23,446 nucleotides of DNA, taken from positions 1 through 23,446 of the forward strand of contig PUNZ01000148.1 of the NCBI GenBank assembly GCA_003551945.1, written 5' to 3'. Below the pieces are notes generated by a model that was given only the letters and a program-made list of their open reading frames with translations, was not told the DNA's origin and made no database searches. Each line of letters opens with the position of its first letter. Within the stretch, counting starts at the first letter, position 1. Of the stretch, positions 1 to 8,838 are shown piece after piece. A program made the translations under genes and the position numbers. The stretch comes from Halovenus sp. GTDB lineage: Archaea > Halobacteriota > Halobacteria > Halobacteriales > Haloarculaceae.

Positions 1-36
1 GCGCAAAAGTGTATGCGTTGGAACTGCAGATGAAAG

Positions 37-43
37 CTATTTG
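37..43 (+). promoter_or_regulatory. TATA-like box of mutS
   Basis: CTATTTG lies 25-31 nt before the ATG at 68, the spacing expected for a leaderless haloarchaeal transcript. It also covers the TTG at 41 that would otherwise extend the reading frame, which argues against that upstream start. Called by eye only. Confidence 0.45.
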
Positions 44-67
44 ACCGCGGAACTCCCGGAGCCAACT

Positions 68-2746
68 ATGGACGCGGCACTGGGCCCACCGGAAAAGATG
101 CGCGAGCGACGCGAGGACCTCACCCCGATGATGGCTCAGTATTTCGACCTCTGTGAACAGTTTGACGACGCACTCGTCTTGTTTCAGGTAGGCGACTTCT
201 ATGAGGCGTTTTGTGAGGCCGCTGAAACCGTTGCCCGCCAGTGTGAGATTACGCTCACAAAGCGGGAAGATTCGACCGGAACCTATGCGATGGCTGGGAT
301 TCCCATCGACAACGCCGAGTCGTATATCGAGCGATTGCTTGCCGCTGGCTACCGAATTGCTGTCGCCGACCAGGTTCAAGACCCGGAGGAAGCAACGGGT
401 GTCGTCGACCGCGCCGTGACGCGGGTTGTGACACCCGGAACACTGACCGAAGACGAGTTGCTTTCGTCCGAGAGAAGCAATTACGTCGCGGCACTGGCCG
501 CTGGCGACGGCCTCTCGCTTGCCGTGCTTGATGTTTCGACCGGAGCCTTCTACGCGACCAGCACCGCGGACGAACGGACCCTTGCCGACGAACTCTCGCG
601 GTTTGACCCCGCAGAAGCCGTTGTCGGCCCCGACGTGCCGACAGGAGTGCTCCCGGATGGCTGCGTAGAAAGCCCACTGAAAGCGGATGCGTTTCACCTC
701 GAACGCGCCCGCGAAACGCTCGGTGCGTACGTCGGTGACCCTGAATCGCTGTTGGCCAGCGATAGCGAGACTCGTGCCTGCGGTGCAGTCCTGTCGTATG
801 CTGAGTACACCCGCGGCGGCGAGATGACCTATCAGCCGGGAGAGCGCGACCGCGATGAGACAGACGCGGATGGGGATGCAAAGGCCACAGGACGACTGTC
901 GTATATCAACCAGCTCGTCCGATACGACCCACAGGAGTACATGCTGCTGGATGCGGTGGCGCTGGAGAGTCTCGAACTGTTCGACCGCCGTGCAGTGCAT
1001 GGCAGGGTTGGGTCAACACTCGTCGAGGTGGTCGACGAGACAGCCTGTGCGCTCGGGCGGCGACGGCTTGATGAGTGGCTTCGACGTCCTCTGCTTGATT
1101 CGGCCGAGATTCAAGCCCGCCACGACGCGGTGGGGGAGTTGAAAGGGGATGTGGTCGTGCGCGAATCGCTTGCTGACACCCTTCGTGATGTCTATGATAT
1201 CGAACGCCTGATTTCACGAATCGTCCGTGGGCGGGCGAATGCACGTGATTTGCGTTCGTTGAAAGATACCCTCGATATCGTCCCCGACCTTCGGGACACG
1301 CTGGAAGGCAGCGAATGTGAGAAATTGCAGACGATACGTGACCGACTTGACCCGCTTTCTGATGTACGGACGCTCATCGAAAAGGCAATCCGCGAAAATC
1401 CAGCGCGTGAACTAACCGAAGGCGGGCTTATCAACCCTGAATACGACGATGAACTTGCCTCCCTGCGCGAGACAGAACGTGAAGGAAAAGCCTGGGTTGA
1501 CGACCTCGAGGCGACCGAGCGCGAGCGGACGGGAATCGACTCCCTGAAAGTGGGACACAACTCGGTCCACGGCTACTACATTGAGGTAACTGACGCCAAC
1601 CTCGAGAAGGTTCCCGAAACGTACGAGCGACGGCAGACACTGAAAAACTCGGAGCGATACTACACTCCCGAATTGAAAGCGCGAGAGGATGAGATTTTTC
1701 GGGCCGAAAATCGCGCCGATGACCTCGAATATCGTCTGTTCTGTGACGTTCGCTCGCAGGTCGCTGACGAATCACAGCGCGTTCAGGCCCTTGCCGACGC
1801 GTTGGCTGAACTTGACGTCCTTGTCTCGTTTGCCACAGTGGCCGCCGAGTATGATTACTCCCGGCCGACCGTCGAGGAGGCCAGCCGAGGCATTCGTATC
1901 GAAGGGGGCCGCCATCCGGTGGTAGAGCGGACACAATCCTCGTTTATCCCGAACGATACGGTGCTTTCTCCGGACGAACAGGTCGCAGTTATCACCGGGC
2001 CGAATATGAGCGGGAAATCGACATATATGCGACAAGTAGCGCTTATTTGCGTGCTGGCACAGGCCGGCTGTTTTGTTCCCGCACGCGAGGCGCACCTGCC
2101 GTTGCTCGACCGAATATTCACCAGAGTTGGTGCAAGCGACGATATTGCTGGCGGGCGCTCGACGTTCATGGTCGAGATGACCGAACTGGCGACGATTCTG
2201 GAGCACGCAACGGAGCGGTCGCTTGTCCTCCTTGATGAGGTCGGTCGAGGGACCAGTACCGCCGATGGCTTTGCGATTGCACAGGCCGTGACGGAGTTTC
2301 TCCATGACGAGTGTGGTGCACTCACGCTGTTTGCCACCCACCATCATGACCTGACAGCCGTGGCGGACGTCCTCGAACAGGCCTACAATCTCTCGTTTAA
2401 AACCCACCGAACCGAAGATGGAGTCCAGTTCGAGCATCTGGCCGAGCGCGGCGCTGCCGATGCCTCGTATGGCGTGGAGGTCGCGGCGACAGCCGGTATC
2501 GACGATGGGGTTGTGTCGCGGGCACGAGAGCTGTTACAGGAGGGACAAGGAGAGGAGAGCCAGATGGATACTCCCTCACGGGAAAACCCGATGGTAAACG
2601 GCCAGAATCCAGCCGACAGCGAGATAGCTGAGACGCTAGCGTCGGTCGACGTAGCAACGATGACGCCGCTTGAGGCAATGAACGTGCTTGCCGAACTGAA
2701 CGCACAGCTAGAACAAGCGGACGGCGACGAAAGTAACGTCGGATAA
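68..2746 (+). CDS. mutS: DNA mismatch repair protein MutS
   Basis: MutS recognises mispaired or unpaired bases and, as an ATPase clamp, recruits MutL to start mismatch repair. The 892-residue protein has the full family layout. The mismatch-reading motif F-Y-E is at residues 44-46 in GDFYEAF. The connector, lever and clamp regions follow. The ATPase has Walker A GPNMSGKST (644-652), Walker B LLDEVGRGTST with D723/E724, and the FATHHHDL signature. The C-terminus ends in an acidic linker and a final segment MTPLEAMNVLAEL resembling the family dimerisation tail. I chose the ATG at 68 because the protein then starts MDAALGPPEKM, as I recall for haloarchaeal MutS, and because the frame upstream overlaps a TATA-like box. 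A TTG at 41 would add nine residues. No mutL follows; an RNA gene does, so any mutL partner lies outside the window. Confidence 0.97.
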   Translation: MDAALGPPEKMRERREDLTPMMAQYFDLCEQFDDALVLFQVGDFYEAFCEAAETVARQCEITLTKREDSTGTYAMAGIPIDNAESYIERLLAAGYRIAVADQVQDPEEATGVVDRAVTRVVTPGTLTEDELLSSERSNYVAALAAGDGLSLAVLDVSTGAFYATSTADERTLADELSRFDPAEAVVGPDVPTGVLPDGCVESPLKADAFHLERARETLGAYVGDPESLLASDSETRACGAVLSYAEYTRGGEMTYQPGERDRDETDADGDAKATGRLSYINQLVRYDPQEYMLLDAVALESLELFDRRAVHGRVGSTLVEVVDETACALGRRRLDEWLRRPLLDSAEIQARHDAVGELKGDVVVRESLADTLRDVYDIERLISRIVRGRANARDLRSLKDTLDIVPDLRDTLEGSECEKLQTIRDRLDPLSDVRTLIEKAIRENPARELTEGGLINPEYDDELASLRETEREGKAWVDDLEATERERTGIDSLKVGHNSVHGYYIEVTDANLEKVPETYERRQTLKNSERYYTPELKAREDEIFRAENRADDLEYRLFCDVRSQVADESQRVQALADALAELDVLVSFATVAAEYDYSRPTVEEASRGIRIEGGRHPVVERTQSSFIPNDTVLSPDEQVAVITGPNMSGKSTYMRQVALICVLAQAGCFVPAREAHLPLLDRIFTRVGASDDIAGGRSTFMVEMTELATILEHATERSLVLLDEVGRGTSTADGFAIAQAVTEFLHDECGALTLFATHHHDLTAVADVLEQAYNLSFKTHRTEDGVQFEHLAERGAADASYGVEVAATAGIDDGVVSRARELLQEGQGEESQMDTPSRENPMVNGQNPADSEIAETLASVDVATMTPLEAMNVLAELNAQLEQADGDESNVG

Positions 2747-2792
2747 GGTACGGGTAACCGAACGTCTTAGGCGTGTGGGGCCCCTAGAAGTA

Positions 2793-3149
2793 ACTGGCAG
2801 AGGGAGTCCGGTTCCCGTGCCCGTTTGGGTATGAGGAAAGTCCCCCCACCGTCCGAGCAGGTGGCCGGGTGCAAACCCGGGGCGGGAGACCGTCGGCTCT
2901 GGAACAGAAACGAGACCCCTTCCCGCGACCGATGAGGTGTGCGACTCCTGCGCGAGCCGGCAGTGCCGGTGAAGCAACGGACAGTAAACCCACCGAGGGC
3001 TGGCGTGCAAACGCCGTGACCGGGAAGAATGGATGGAACGGCGAATCCCCACCGGTGCAAGTTCGACCCGACAAGGTAGCTTGGACAACGGGTCGAACGC
3101 TTAGCCGAATGCCGGACCGAACAGAAGGGGGCTTACTCCCCTCAGCCGT
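2793..3149 (+). ncRNA. rnpB: RNase P RNA (archaeal)
   Basis: This is the catalytic RNA of RNase P, which removes 5' leaders from pre-tRNAs. The universal core is visible: GAGGAAAGTCC at 2833-2843 (conserved region I), GTGCAAACCC at 2869-2878, GGAACAGAAAC at 2901-2911, and the 3' element ACAGAAGGGGGCTTA near 3121-3135. The two ends pair as helix P1: the segment at 2795-2807 (GGC-AG-AGGGAGT) complements 3135-3147 (ACTCCCCTC-AGCC) with a small internal loop and one bulged C. That pairing sets the boundaries given, which could be off by a few bases. A short T-run (TTTTCT) follows at 3149. The gene begins 46 nt after mutS on the same strand. I see no convincing TATA box in that gap, so its own promoter is unproven. 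Open frames across it are shadows. Confidence 0.93.
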
Positions 3150-3209
3150 TTTCTACTGCACCCACTAGTCGAGACAACGTGATACTGATTCGAGAGTTGC
3201 ACCAGAGGA

Positions 3210-3216
3210 TTTATTC
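3210..3216 (+). promoter_or_regulatory. TATA-like box of the small membrane protein gene
   Basis: TTTATTC lies 23-29 nt before the ATG at 3239 in an A/T-rich patch, consistent with a leaderless start and with choosing that ATG over the upstream GTG at 3179. Confidence 0.5.
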
Positions 3217-3238
3217 AAAATTGTACAGTAATGGGAAT

Positions 3239-3643
3239 ATGTCGAAAAACAGCGTAGCGAGTCCACAATCGGCGTTTCGTCGTCCAACTAATCCTGTCGG
3301 GTACATAGCGATAGTGATGGCCATTATAACCGGTGTGTTACACTTACTCGCCGCAACGAACGCGGTCGAAATGAGCGTCGTACTTGGCGTGCTTTTCGTT
3401 CTCAACGGACTCGGGTTTATTGGCGGAGTGGTTATCTATCTCACCCGGTTCTGGCGCCGCTGGTTGTTCCTTGTTGCGGCACTGTACGCACTCATCACGA
3501 TTCTTGCACTGTTTCCCGTGCAAGGGTGGGGTGTCGAGGCGTTCTATATGGAGGGGAACCTCAACCCGCTGGCCGTCATCACAAAAGCGGCAGAGGCAGT
3601 GCTTGTCGTCTGTGCGCTCTACCTGTACGCTCTGAGTGAGTAA
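3239..3643 (+). CDS. small four-helix membrane protein, function unknown
   Basis: This 134-residue protein has a short polar N-terminus (about 20 residues) and four hydrophobic helices: one starting at VGYIAIVMAIITGVLHLL, one at VVLGVLFVLNGLGFIGG, one at WLFLVAALYALITILALF and one at the C-terminus (AVLVVCALYLYAL). A short loop with aromatic and acidic residues (VEAFYMEGNLN) separates helices 3 and 4. I recognise no catalytic motif and cannot assign a function; similar small integral membrane proteins of unknown function are common in haloarchaea. The frame is open from 3179, but the ATG at 3239 is preferred because a TATA-like box sits 23-29 nt before it. The gene lies between the RNase P RNA gene and a convergent permease gene. 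Confidence 0.75.
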   Translation: MSKNSVASPQSAFRRPTNPVGYIAIVMAIITGVLHLLAATNAVEMSVVLGVLFVLNGLGFIGGVVIYLTRFWRRWLFLVAALYALITILALFPVQGWGVEAFYMEGNLNPLAVITKAAEAVLVVCALYLYALSE

Positions 3644-3781
3644 TACTGCCGGACAGAACTGTGGAAACGTACTCGTCACCCCGGGCTGGCGAGATGGGTT
3701 AAATGCTTACGTCCGCTTGATAAGCCAGTGCGGGCACGGTAAAAACAGTACGTCCAGCAGCATGACTTACTCTCAGTTGCA

Positions 3782-6133
3782 TCAGAAAAGATACTCCATC
3801 AGGAACCGTTCGATGAGACTCTTCCGACGAGCGTCGCGTGTCTGGACGATAATTGCGGTACAGTCAACGCTCTCGACGAGTTCGTGGCTCGCACTCAGAC
3901 CAAGCCTGTCCCGGAAGCCACCGCGGCTGATACCGGTAACGAGCAGGTCAGCCTGGCCGACGAATCGAGCAATGCCCTCAAGCGGCGCATCGGTTTCAAG
4001 CACCGTCGACCTGGCCGGCACAGTGAGCACCGATATCAGCTCCGCATGATACGTCTCTGCGGCCTCGCGTCGACGTGGAGGAGCATCTTCGGGAACTGCT
4101 TGGATGAGGTTGATTTCTGCACCAGTTTCCTCGGCAATCGCATCAGCCAGCAACAGTTTGAGCGGGTCGTACGGCCCACGACCTCTGTTGGTGACCGCAA
4201 TTTCGTTGACCGTTTCAAACCCTCTGTCCTCGACGAGTGCAACGTCACACGGAGCGTTTCTGAGCACGCGTTCAACCTCCGAGCGCCCGAGCAGGCGACT
4301 AATCGTCTCGCCAGTTTGTCGTTCAAGCAGCAAAAGGTCAATTCCCTCGTACGTTGCAACGTCCAGAATGGCCTCCGTATGGTCTTCGCTGTCAATGTGT
4401 CGGTACTCAATGCTCGTATCGGGCGCTGCGGAAGGGGATGTCTGGAGAGCAGAGGCGGGTTTATCCCCGTCATTGCCTCGCGCATCCCCACCGTTGCTTC
4501 GCGCGCTCTCGGGCTCGCGTGGATACCACTCAGGTGCTGTTTCCGTGACCCAGTCCGGAACCGGACTCCGGGAGACACGAGGATTGCGCTCTGGAAAGAG
4601 GTGGTCGGGAACGTCGATAAATTCGATGACCGACACGACAGTCGTTCGAAGCCGTCCAAGGTCGGTGGCGATTCGGACCATATCCTGACGTGCACGCTCG
4701 GATGTCTGTTCCGTAATTGCAACCAGCACGTCATACTCACGGTTGGAGTCGAATAACTGTCGGGTTCGTTCGACGGCTGACGCACCTACGCTTTGGCGGA
4801 CACCCGTTCGGACGGCGCTTTCGCGGTCAACGCCGCCACGGTAATATCGCACGTAGCCGAGATACCAGACGACAGCCAGCGCAGCAATGCCGAGTGCGCC
4901 GAGAATCGCCACCAGACTCATATACGACAGCACAACAGCGCCCCCAAGAATGCCAAACAGCGGCATCCAGGGGTACAGTGGCACCTCGAAGGCGGGGTCG
5001 TACTCCGGAATTGCCCCCTCACGGAAGCCGATGAGCGCAACGTTCAGAAGGATGAAAACAAGGATTTGGAATGCGCTTCCGAAGGCTGCCACCTGCTGAA
5101 TGGGAAGAAAAACCATCGCCACGAGGACCGCTCCAGAGAGAAGGATGGCCGGCATTGGCGTTGCGAAGCGCTCGCTCACTGTTTCGAATCGGTCCGGAAA
5201 CACCCCGTCACGAGCCATTGCAAACGGGAACCGGGACGCAGCGAGAAGTCCGGCGTTGGCTGTCGATGCCAGTGCAAGCAACGCAGCAAGTACGATGGCA
5301 AATACGCCGACGACGCCGAGTGTCTGGTCAGCCACCAGTGCGATAATCGGTCCCTCGCCCTCGGGTGTTAGCGCACCGCTGTCGATTGCGCTTTGAATAT
5401 CAAGGACGCCAATCGCCAGGTAGACAATAAGTGCGTAGATGACGGCAACAAAACCGAGGGCACCCACAATTGCGAGCGGGAGGTTTCGCCCCGGGTCTTT
5501 GACCTCCTCTGCAACAGCACCGATTTTCGTCAACCCAGCATACGAGATGAATACGATGGCAGTCGCCGCAAGGATGCCGTCAGTCCGCGGATCGAACGCA
5601 CCGCCGGTACGGTCGAACTGGATGTCCGGAGCGCCACTGACGACCAGTGCACCGAGAATGAGCACAAGGACGGCGACAATGCCAAACTGGAGTTTTCCCG
5701 AACCCTCGGCGCTGAGCAGGTTAAGCAGGGTGAAAAAGACCGCAAGCGAGATAGCCAACGGCAGGACAAACTGTTCGAGCGTCGGGCTCACGTAGACCAG
5801 ATACGGGACGCCACCGACGAGCGCCAGCGCGCTTTTCAGCGAAAGCATCAACCAGGTACCGACACCAGCCACCGTGCCAAGCAACGGTCCCATACTTCGC
5901 TCAACGTAGAGGTATGGTCCGCCGTCTTCAGGCATGGCAGTTGACATCTCCGCCACCGCAAGGGCTGCCGGCAGGACCAGTATGGCGGCAATGACGAACG
6001 CGGCGACTGCCGCCGGCCCGGCGAGCACCCAGGCGATGCCGGGGAGAATGAAAATTCCGGACCCAATCATCGCCCCGACGGCGACGGCAAACGTCTCTGA
6101 CAGCCCGAGGTCGCGTTTCAAGTTACTTGGCAT
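3782..6133 (-). CDS. APC-family amino-acid permease with C-terminal tandem UspA-like domains
   Basis: This is a probable secondary transporter of amino acids in the cytoplasmic membrane. Residues 12-430 form a roughly twelve-helix APC permease with the signature GAMIGSGIF (20-28) in helix 1 and the helix-6 region FISYAGLTKIGAVAEEVKDP (195-214). The soluble tail carries two UspA-like folds, about 467-634 and 643-768. The first is interrupted by a polar stretch (about 512-575) rich in R, S, P, G and D. Permease-UspA fusions are known in archaea, and the tail is thought to tune transport. The usual UspA nucleotide-binding pattern G-x2-G-x9-G-S/T is not intact in either domain, so ATP binding is doubtful. 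The ATG at 6133 begins MPSNLKRDLGLSET directly before helix 1; the frame is open to 6316, but the extra 61 residues look non-coding. The substrate cannot be read from the sequence. Confidence 0.88.
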   Translation of the reverse strand: MPSNLKRDLGLSETFAVAVGAMIGSGIFILPGIAWVLAGPAAVAAFVIAAILVLPAALAVAEMSTAMPEDGGPYLYVERSMGPLLGTVAGVGTWLMLSLKSALALVGGVPYLVYVSPTLEQFVLPLAISLAVFFTLLNLLSAEGSGKLQFGIVAVLVLILGALVVSGAPDIQFDRTGGAFDPRTDGILAATAIVFISYAGLTKIGAVAEEVKDPGRNLPLAIVGALGFVAVIYALIVYLAIGVLDIQSAIDSGALTPEGEGPIIALVADQTLGVVGVFAIVLAALLALASTANAGLLAASRFPFAMARDGVFPDRFETVSERFATPMPAILLSGAVLVAMVFLPIQQVAAFGSAFQILVFILLNVALIGFREGAIPEYDPAFEVPLYPWMPLFGILGGAVVLSYMSLVAILGALGIAALAVVWYLGYVRYYRGGVDRESAVRTGVRQSVGASAVERTRQLFDSNREYDVLVAITEQTSERARQDMVRIATDLGRLRTTVVSVIEFIDVPDHLFPERNPRVSRSPVPDWVTETAPEWYPREPESARSNGGDARGNDGDKPASALQTSPSAAPDTSIEYRHIDSEDHTEAILDVATYEGIDLLLLERQTGETISRLLGRSEVERVLRNAPCDVALVEDRGFETVNEIAVTNRGRGPYDPLKLLLADAIAEETGAEINLIQAVPEDAPPRRREAAETYHAELISVLTVPARSTVLETDAPLEGIARFVGQADLLVTGISRGGFRDRLGLSASHELVESVDCTAIIVQTRDARRKSLIERFLMEYLF

Positions 6134-6247
6134 TGCTCTCTCTGTGATGGGTTTGTAACATGTATTCGGTAGGTGCTCTCTGCGACATGGATGAGGTGAA
6201 AGCAGACGACACAGGGTTGATGGCGTCGTGTCTGGTTCCGCTTGGTA

Positions 6248-6254
6248 GTATATA
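6248..6254 (-). promoter_or_regulatory. possible TATA box of the permease gene
   Basis: TATATAT lies 115-121 nt before the permease ATG at 6133. If used on the minus strand it would give a leader of roughly 90 nt, unusual for haloarchaea, where most leaders are absent or short. A weaker A/T patch nearer the ATG (around 6155-6168) is an alternative. Confidence 0.3.
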
Positions 6255-6476
6255 TCGACTATAGGCATCTCAAAGGTGTTCCTGACAGGTTTGGGTTTCA
6301 TACATATCGACCGCAAACACAGACGGGTATGGGTGAAAACAAGCGAATATCAAAAATTCACCAAAGTCTATCTCGTTTTTTCTCCTAACAGTTCCATACG
6401 AGTGCAAACGGCGAGTAATTCGGACGGTCAGTCGTCAGCGGCCACAGCGTCTTGTGTCGGCCGGGTCCACCCGTCT

Positions 6477-6538
6477 GTAACAGCACCGATAATTGCGTTG
6501 CCGCCCTTAACGCAATACCGCATAATAAGCACCGTTAC
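6477..6538. repeat. nested inverted repeat (hairpin)
   Basis: ATTGCGTT at 6492-6499 and AACGCAAT at 6509-6516 form a perfect 8-bp stem with a 9-nt loop. Outside it GTAAC (6477-6481) pairs with GTTAC (6534-6538), and the heptamer AGCACCG occurs as a direct repeat at 6482-6488 and 6528-6534. It lies about 200 nt before the regulator's TATA-like box. It could be an operator, a small structured RNA, or chance. Confidence 0.5.
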
Positions 6539-6716
6539 TGGCTGCTTCGAGAGGATAGGGAGAATGCTGTTCCCACCATAGCATGAGACTAACTGCGGGC
6601 AGGGCAACTTCTTCGGCACCTGCTGGCCACCACAGAAGGCACTAGACAATATTACGACAAATTCTCGTCTGATAGTCAGCCGAATCCTGACTAGTGAGTT
6701 TAACTTCAAGAACACT

Positions 6717-6722
6717 TATTTC
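6717..6722 (+). promoter_or_regulatory. TATA-like box of the Bat-type regulator
   Basis: TTATTT lies 23-28 nt before the ATG at 6745, spacing typical of a leaderless haloarchaeal transcript, and supports that start over an in-frame start at 6694. Confidence 0.5.
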
Positions 6723-6744
6723 GCTTTCAGCCGTAGAGCCAACG

Positions 6745-8772
6745 ATGAGCGATACACAGACACTGCTGGTCGCTCCAGAGAGAGCCAGGGAGGAGCTTTC
6801 AAACCAGTTGGACAATACAGGGCTGAAACTGACGGAAGCCCAGAGCGCCACAGCGGCGATAACAATGCTTTCGAAAGGAGAGTTTGACTGTGTAGTGAGT
6901 ACCTACACCCTCCCAGGGGATGATGGATTATCCTTGTTCAAGGCGGTGCGCGCGATTGACGAACAGACGCCGTTCGTATTGTATGCAGATGTTGAAAAGC
7001 GAATCGCGAACGAAGCGTTTCGCCTCGGTGTTGACCGGTTTGTCTCACGAAATGGCGAGCGCTCTGTCACCTGTCTCATCGAGGAGATTATGGATTTGGC
7101 TTCGCCTGTGGCCGCCCTACCCAAACAACAAGACGTGTCAGACCGGACACCCCGTCCGTCAGATATCGTCCGTGCAATCAACGAGTCACCAGTTGGTATC
7201 AGCATCTGTGACCCATCGCTACCGGACTATCCACTCGTATATGTCAACGATGCGTGGGTGGAAATTACAGGATACAGCCGCGAGGAGGCACTCGGGCGAA
7301 ACCCTCGTATTCTGCAGGGCCCCGAGACTGACCCTGATACCATAGGAACGCTCAGGACGGCTGTGGAAAAAGAGCAGTCAGTGTCTGTCGAGATGCGGAA
7401 CTACCGACGCGATGGAACCCCGTTCTGGAACGAGTTGACCATGGCACCCATCCACGACCAAAACGGGGACGTCTTCCTCTACGTCGGCTTTCAAGACGAT
7501 GTTACCAGTCGAAAGGATGCCGAACAACTCGCTGAGGAACGCGCAAAAAAACTCACGGAAGAAAAACAGGCGCTCCGTCGTATCTTGAGCCGGGTCAACG
7601 GTCTTGTAAACGAAATTACTCGGATTCTGGTCGAAGAGCAGCGACGCCCGCTTATCACCCAACAGATTTGTGAAGAAATCGTCGACACCAAAGGCTACGT
7701 CGCAAGCTGGTTTGGCTCGGTACAGGTGCCAGGGGATACCCTTGAACTTGAGGCGAAAGTCGGCTTTCCCCAGCAAACAGCATCCTCGCTCCCTCTCGAA
7801 AACGTGCCGGCGGTCGTTCAGACAGCGGTGGACTCCGGGGAGCTGCAGCTGTGTGCTGGCGCAAATCTTGACGCAACCGAACTCACCCCCGTGTCGATGG
7901 ATGCAAGACGGCTCGTTGTCGTTCCGATAACCTGTGGTGAAAAGCAATACGGGATACTTGGCATCTATGGTGATGGAGTCGAATCGCTCGACCGCCGCGA
8001 ACAGCAGCTGTTTCGCTCCATCGGAAGCATGATTGCAACTCGGCTGCGGGCCATCGATACGATGGAGATTCTCACCACCGACACCGTAATCGAGGTAGAA
8101 ATTGCAGTGCGTGATGAGACGTTCCCGCTTACCGCCATTGCGAGTGCGCTTGACGCCGAGGTCGAGTATATTGGAATGACGAGTGATAATGGGGGGGACG
8201 AGCTGTTTCTGAAAACATCGAGTGAGGTTCCTGTCGCTGATGTGTCGAGCCTTCCGTTCGTTGAGGACGTCCGGGAGATTATCGGCAACGAGAGCGGCTA
8301 CACCTTCGCAGTCAGTGTCAGCTCAACGGCACCGTTCACTGACCTTGCAGATTATGGCGCTCTCGTTACCGATGCAAGCGCAGGCTCAGGGCACGGGAGA
8401 CTCGTTATTGAACTGCCACCGGAGTATGAGGTTCGCTCGATACTCGAACTGCTTGACAGTCAGTACGAACAGGTCGAGTTACGGTCTCGGCATGAACGAG
8501 AGTCTCGAAGCAGAAGTGACCACGAACTCGCCGCCGGTGTCGAACAGCGTCTGACAGACCGACAGCGAACAGCCATCGAAGCGGCCCACATGAACGGTTA
8601 CTTCGAGTGGCCGCGACCGACCGACGGCGCAGCGATTGCCGAGACGATGGGAATTACACGACAAACCTTCCACCAACATTTACGCGAAGCCCAACGAAAG
8701 CTGGTCGACACCTATGTTGAGCATTCCTCCGGCGACCCGCAGAGGAGAGAGACACCACCGCAAAAAATATAA
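6745..8772 (+). CDS. Bat-type regulator: pseudo-receiver, PAS, GAF, Bat domain and HTH_10
   Basis: This 675-residue protein is built like the haloarchaeal bacterio-opsin activator family, cytoplasmic sensor-transcription factors without a kinase. Domains in order: receiver-like (about 5-118), PAS (about 140-257), a short charged helix (260-290), GAF (about 300-435), Bat-associated domain (about 455-600) and a C-terminal HTH_10 (603-660, with ITRQTFHQHLREAQRKL as the recognition region). The receiver has Thr53 where the phosphorylated Asp normally sits (VVSTYTLPGDDG), so phosphorelay is unlikely. The PAS carries GRNPRILQ (184-191), which matches the LOV core motif except that Pro replaces the photoactive Cys, so flavin photochemistry is not expected. 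The target is unknown; the divergently transcribed permease is a candidate. This is a family member, not necessarily Bat itself, since no opsin gene is present. Confidence 0.9.
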   Translation: MSDTQTLLVAPERAREELSNQLDNTGLKLTEAQSATAAITMLSKGEFDCVVSTYTLPGDDGLSLFKAVRAIDEQTPFVLYADVEKRIANEAFRLGVDRFVSRNGERSVTCLIEEIMDLASPVAALPKQQDVSDRTPRPSDIVRAINESPVGISICDPSLPDYPLVYVNDAWVEITGYSREEALGRNPRILQGPETDPDTIGTLRTAVEKEQSVSVEMRNYRRDGTPFWNELTMAPIHDQNGDVFLYVGFQDDVTSRKDAEQLAEERAKKLTEEKQALRRILSRVNGLVNEITRILVEEQRRPLITQQICEEIVDTKGYVASWFGSVQVPGDTLELEAKVGFPQQTASSLPLENVPAVVQTAVDSGELQLCAGANLDATELTPVSMDARRLVVVPITCGEKQYGILGIYGDGVESLDRREQQLFRSIGSMIATRLRAIDTMEILTTDTVIEVEIAVRDETFPLTAIASALDAEVEYIGMTSDNGGDELFLKTSSEVPVADVSSLPFVEDVREIIGNESGYTFAVSVSSTAPFTDLADYGALVTDASAGSGHGRLVIELPPEYEVRSILELLDSQYEQVELRSRHERESRSRSDHELAAGVEQRLTDRQRTAIEAAHMNGYFEWPRPTDGAAIAETMGITRQTFHQHLREAQRKLVDTYVEHSSGDPQRRETPPQKI

Positions 8773-8838
8773 AGACAGCGCGAAGGCGGTGAATTATTGT
8801 TTTTAGGTGGTTTCACTGAAGATGGAGGGAATTCGTTC

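Larger units (their letters stand above)
6134..6744. other. 611-nt gene-poor divergent intergenic region
   Basis: This gap separates the minus-strand permease from the plus-strand Bat-type regulator. It holds the regulator's TATA-like box, a TATATAT stretch at 6248-6254 that could drive either strand, an A/T-rich block around 6330-6400 and a nested inverted repeat at 6477-6538. Frames of 101 codons (plus, 6276-6581) and 95 codons (minus, 6428-6715) are open, but neither resembles a protein I know, and they overlap each other or the regulator's promoter. Confidence 0.7.

Noticed and set aside
41..67. TTG start for mutS adding nine residues
   Set aside because: It overlaps the TATA-like box, and the shorter form starting MDAALGPPEKM is the one I recall for haloarchaeal MutS.
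2708..3168. Several open frames across the RNase P RNA gene
   Set aside because: The region is fully explained by a structured RNA; the frames are by-products of its G+C-rich stems.
3884..5944. Long plus-strand frames (up to 290 codons) opposite the permease-UspA gene
   Set aside because: They lie antisense to a clear coding sequence, and their translations are rich in R, S and C without any domain, typical of shadows in haloarchaeal codon usage.
6428..6715. 95-codon minus-strand frame in the large intergenic gap
   Set aside because: It resembles no known protein, covers the hairpin and runs into the Bat-type gene's promoter region; kept only as part of the gap description.
7270..7320. LOV-type photoreceptor in the Bat-family protein
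   Set aside because: The photoactive Cys of the NCRFLQ motif is replaced by Pro187, so a flavin-thiol photocycle is not expected.
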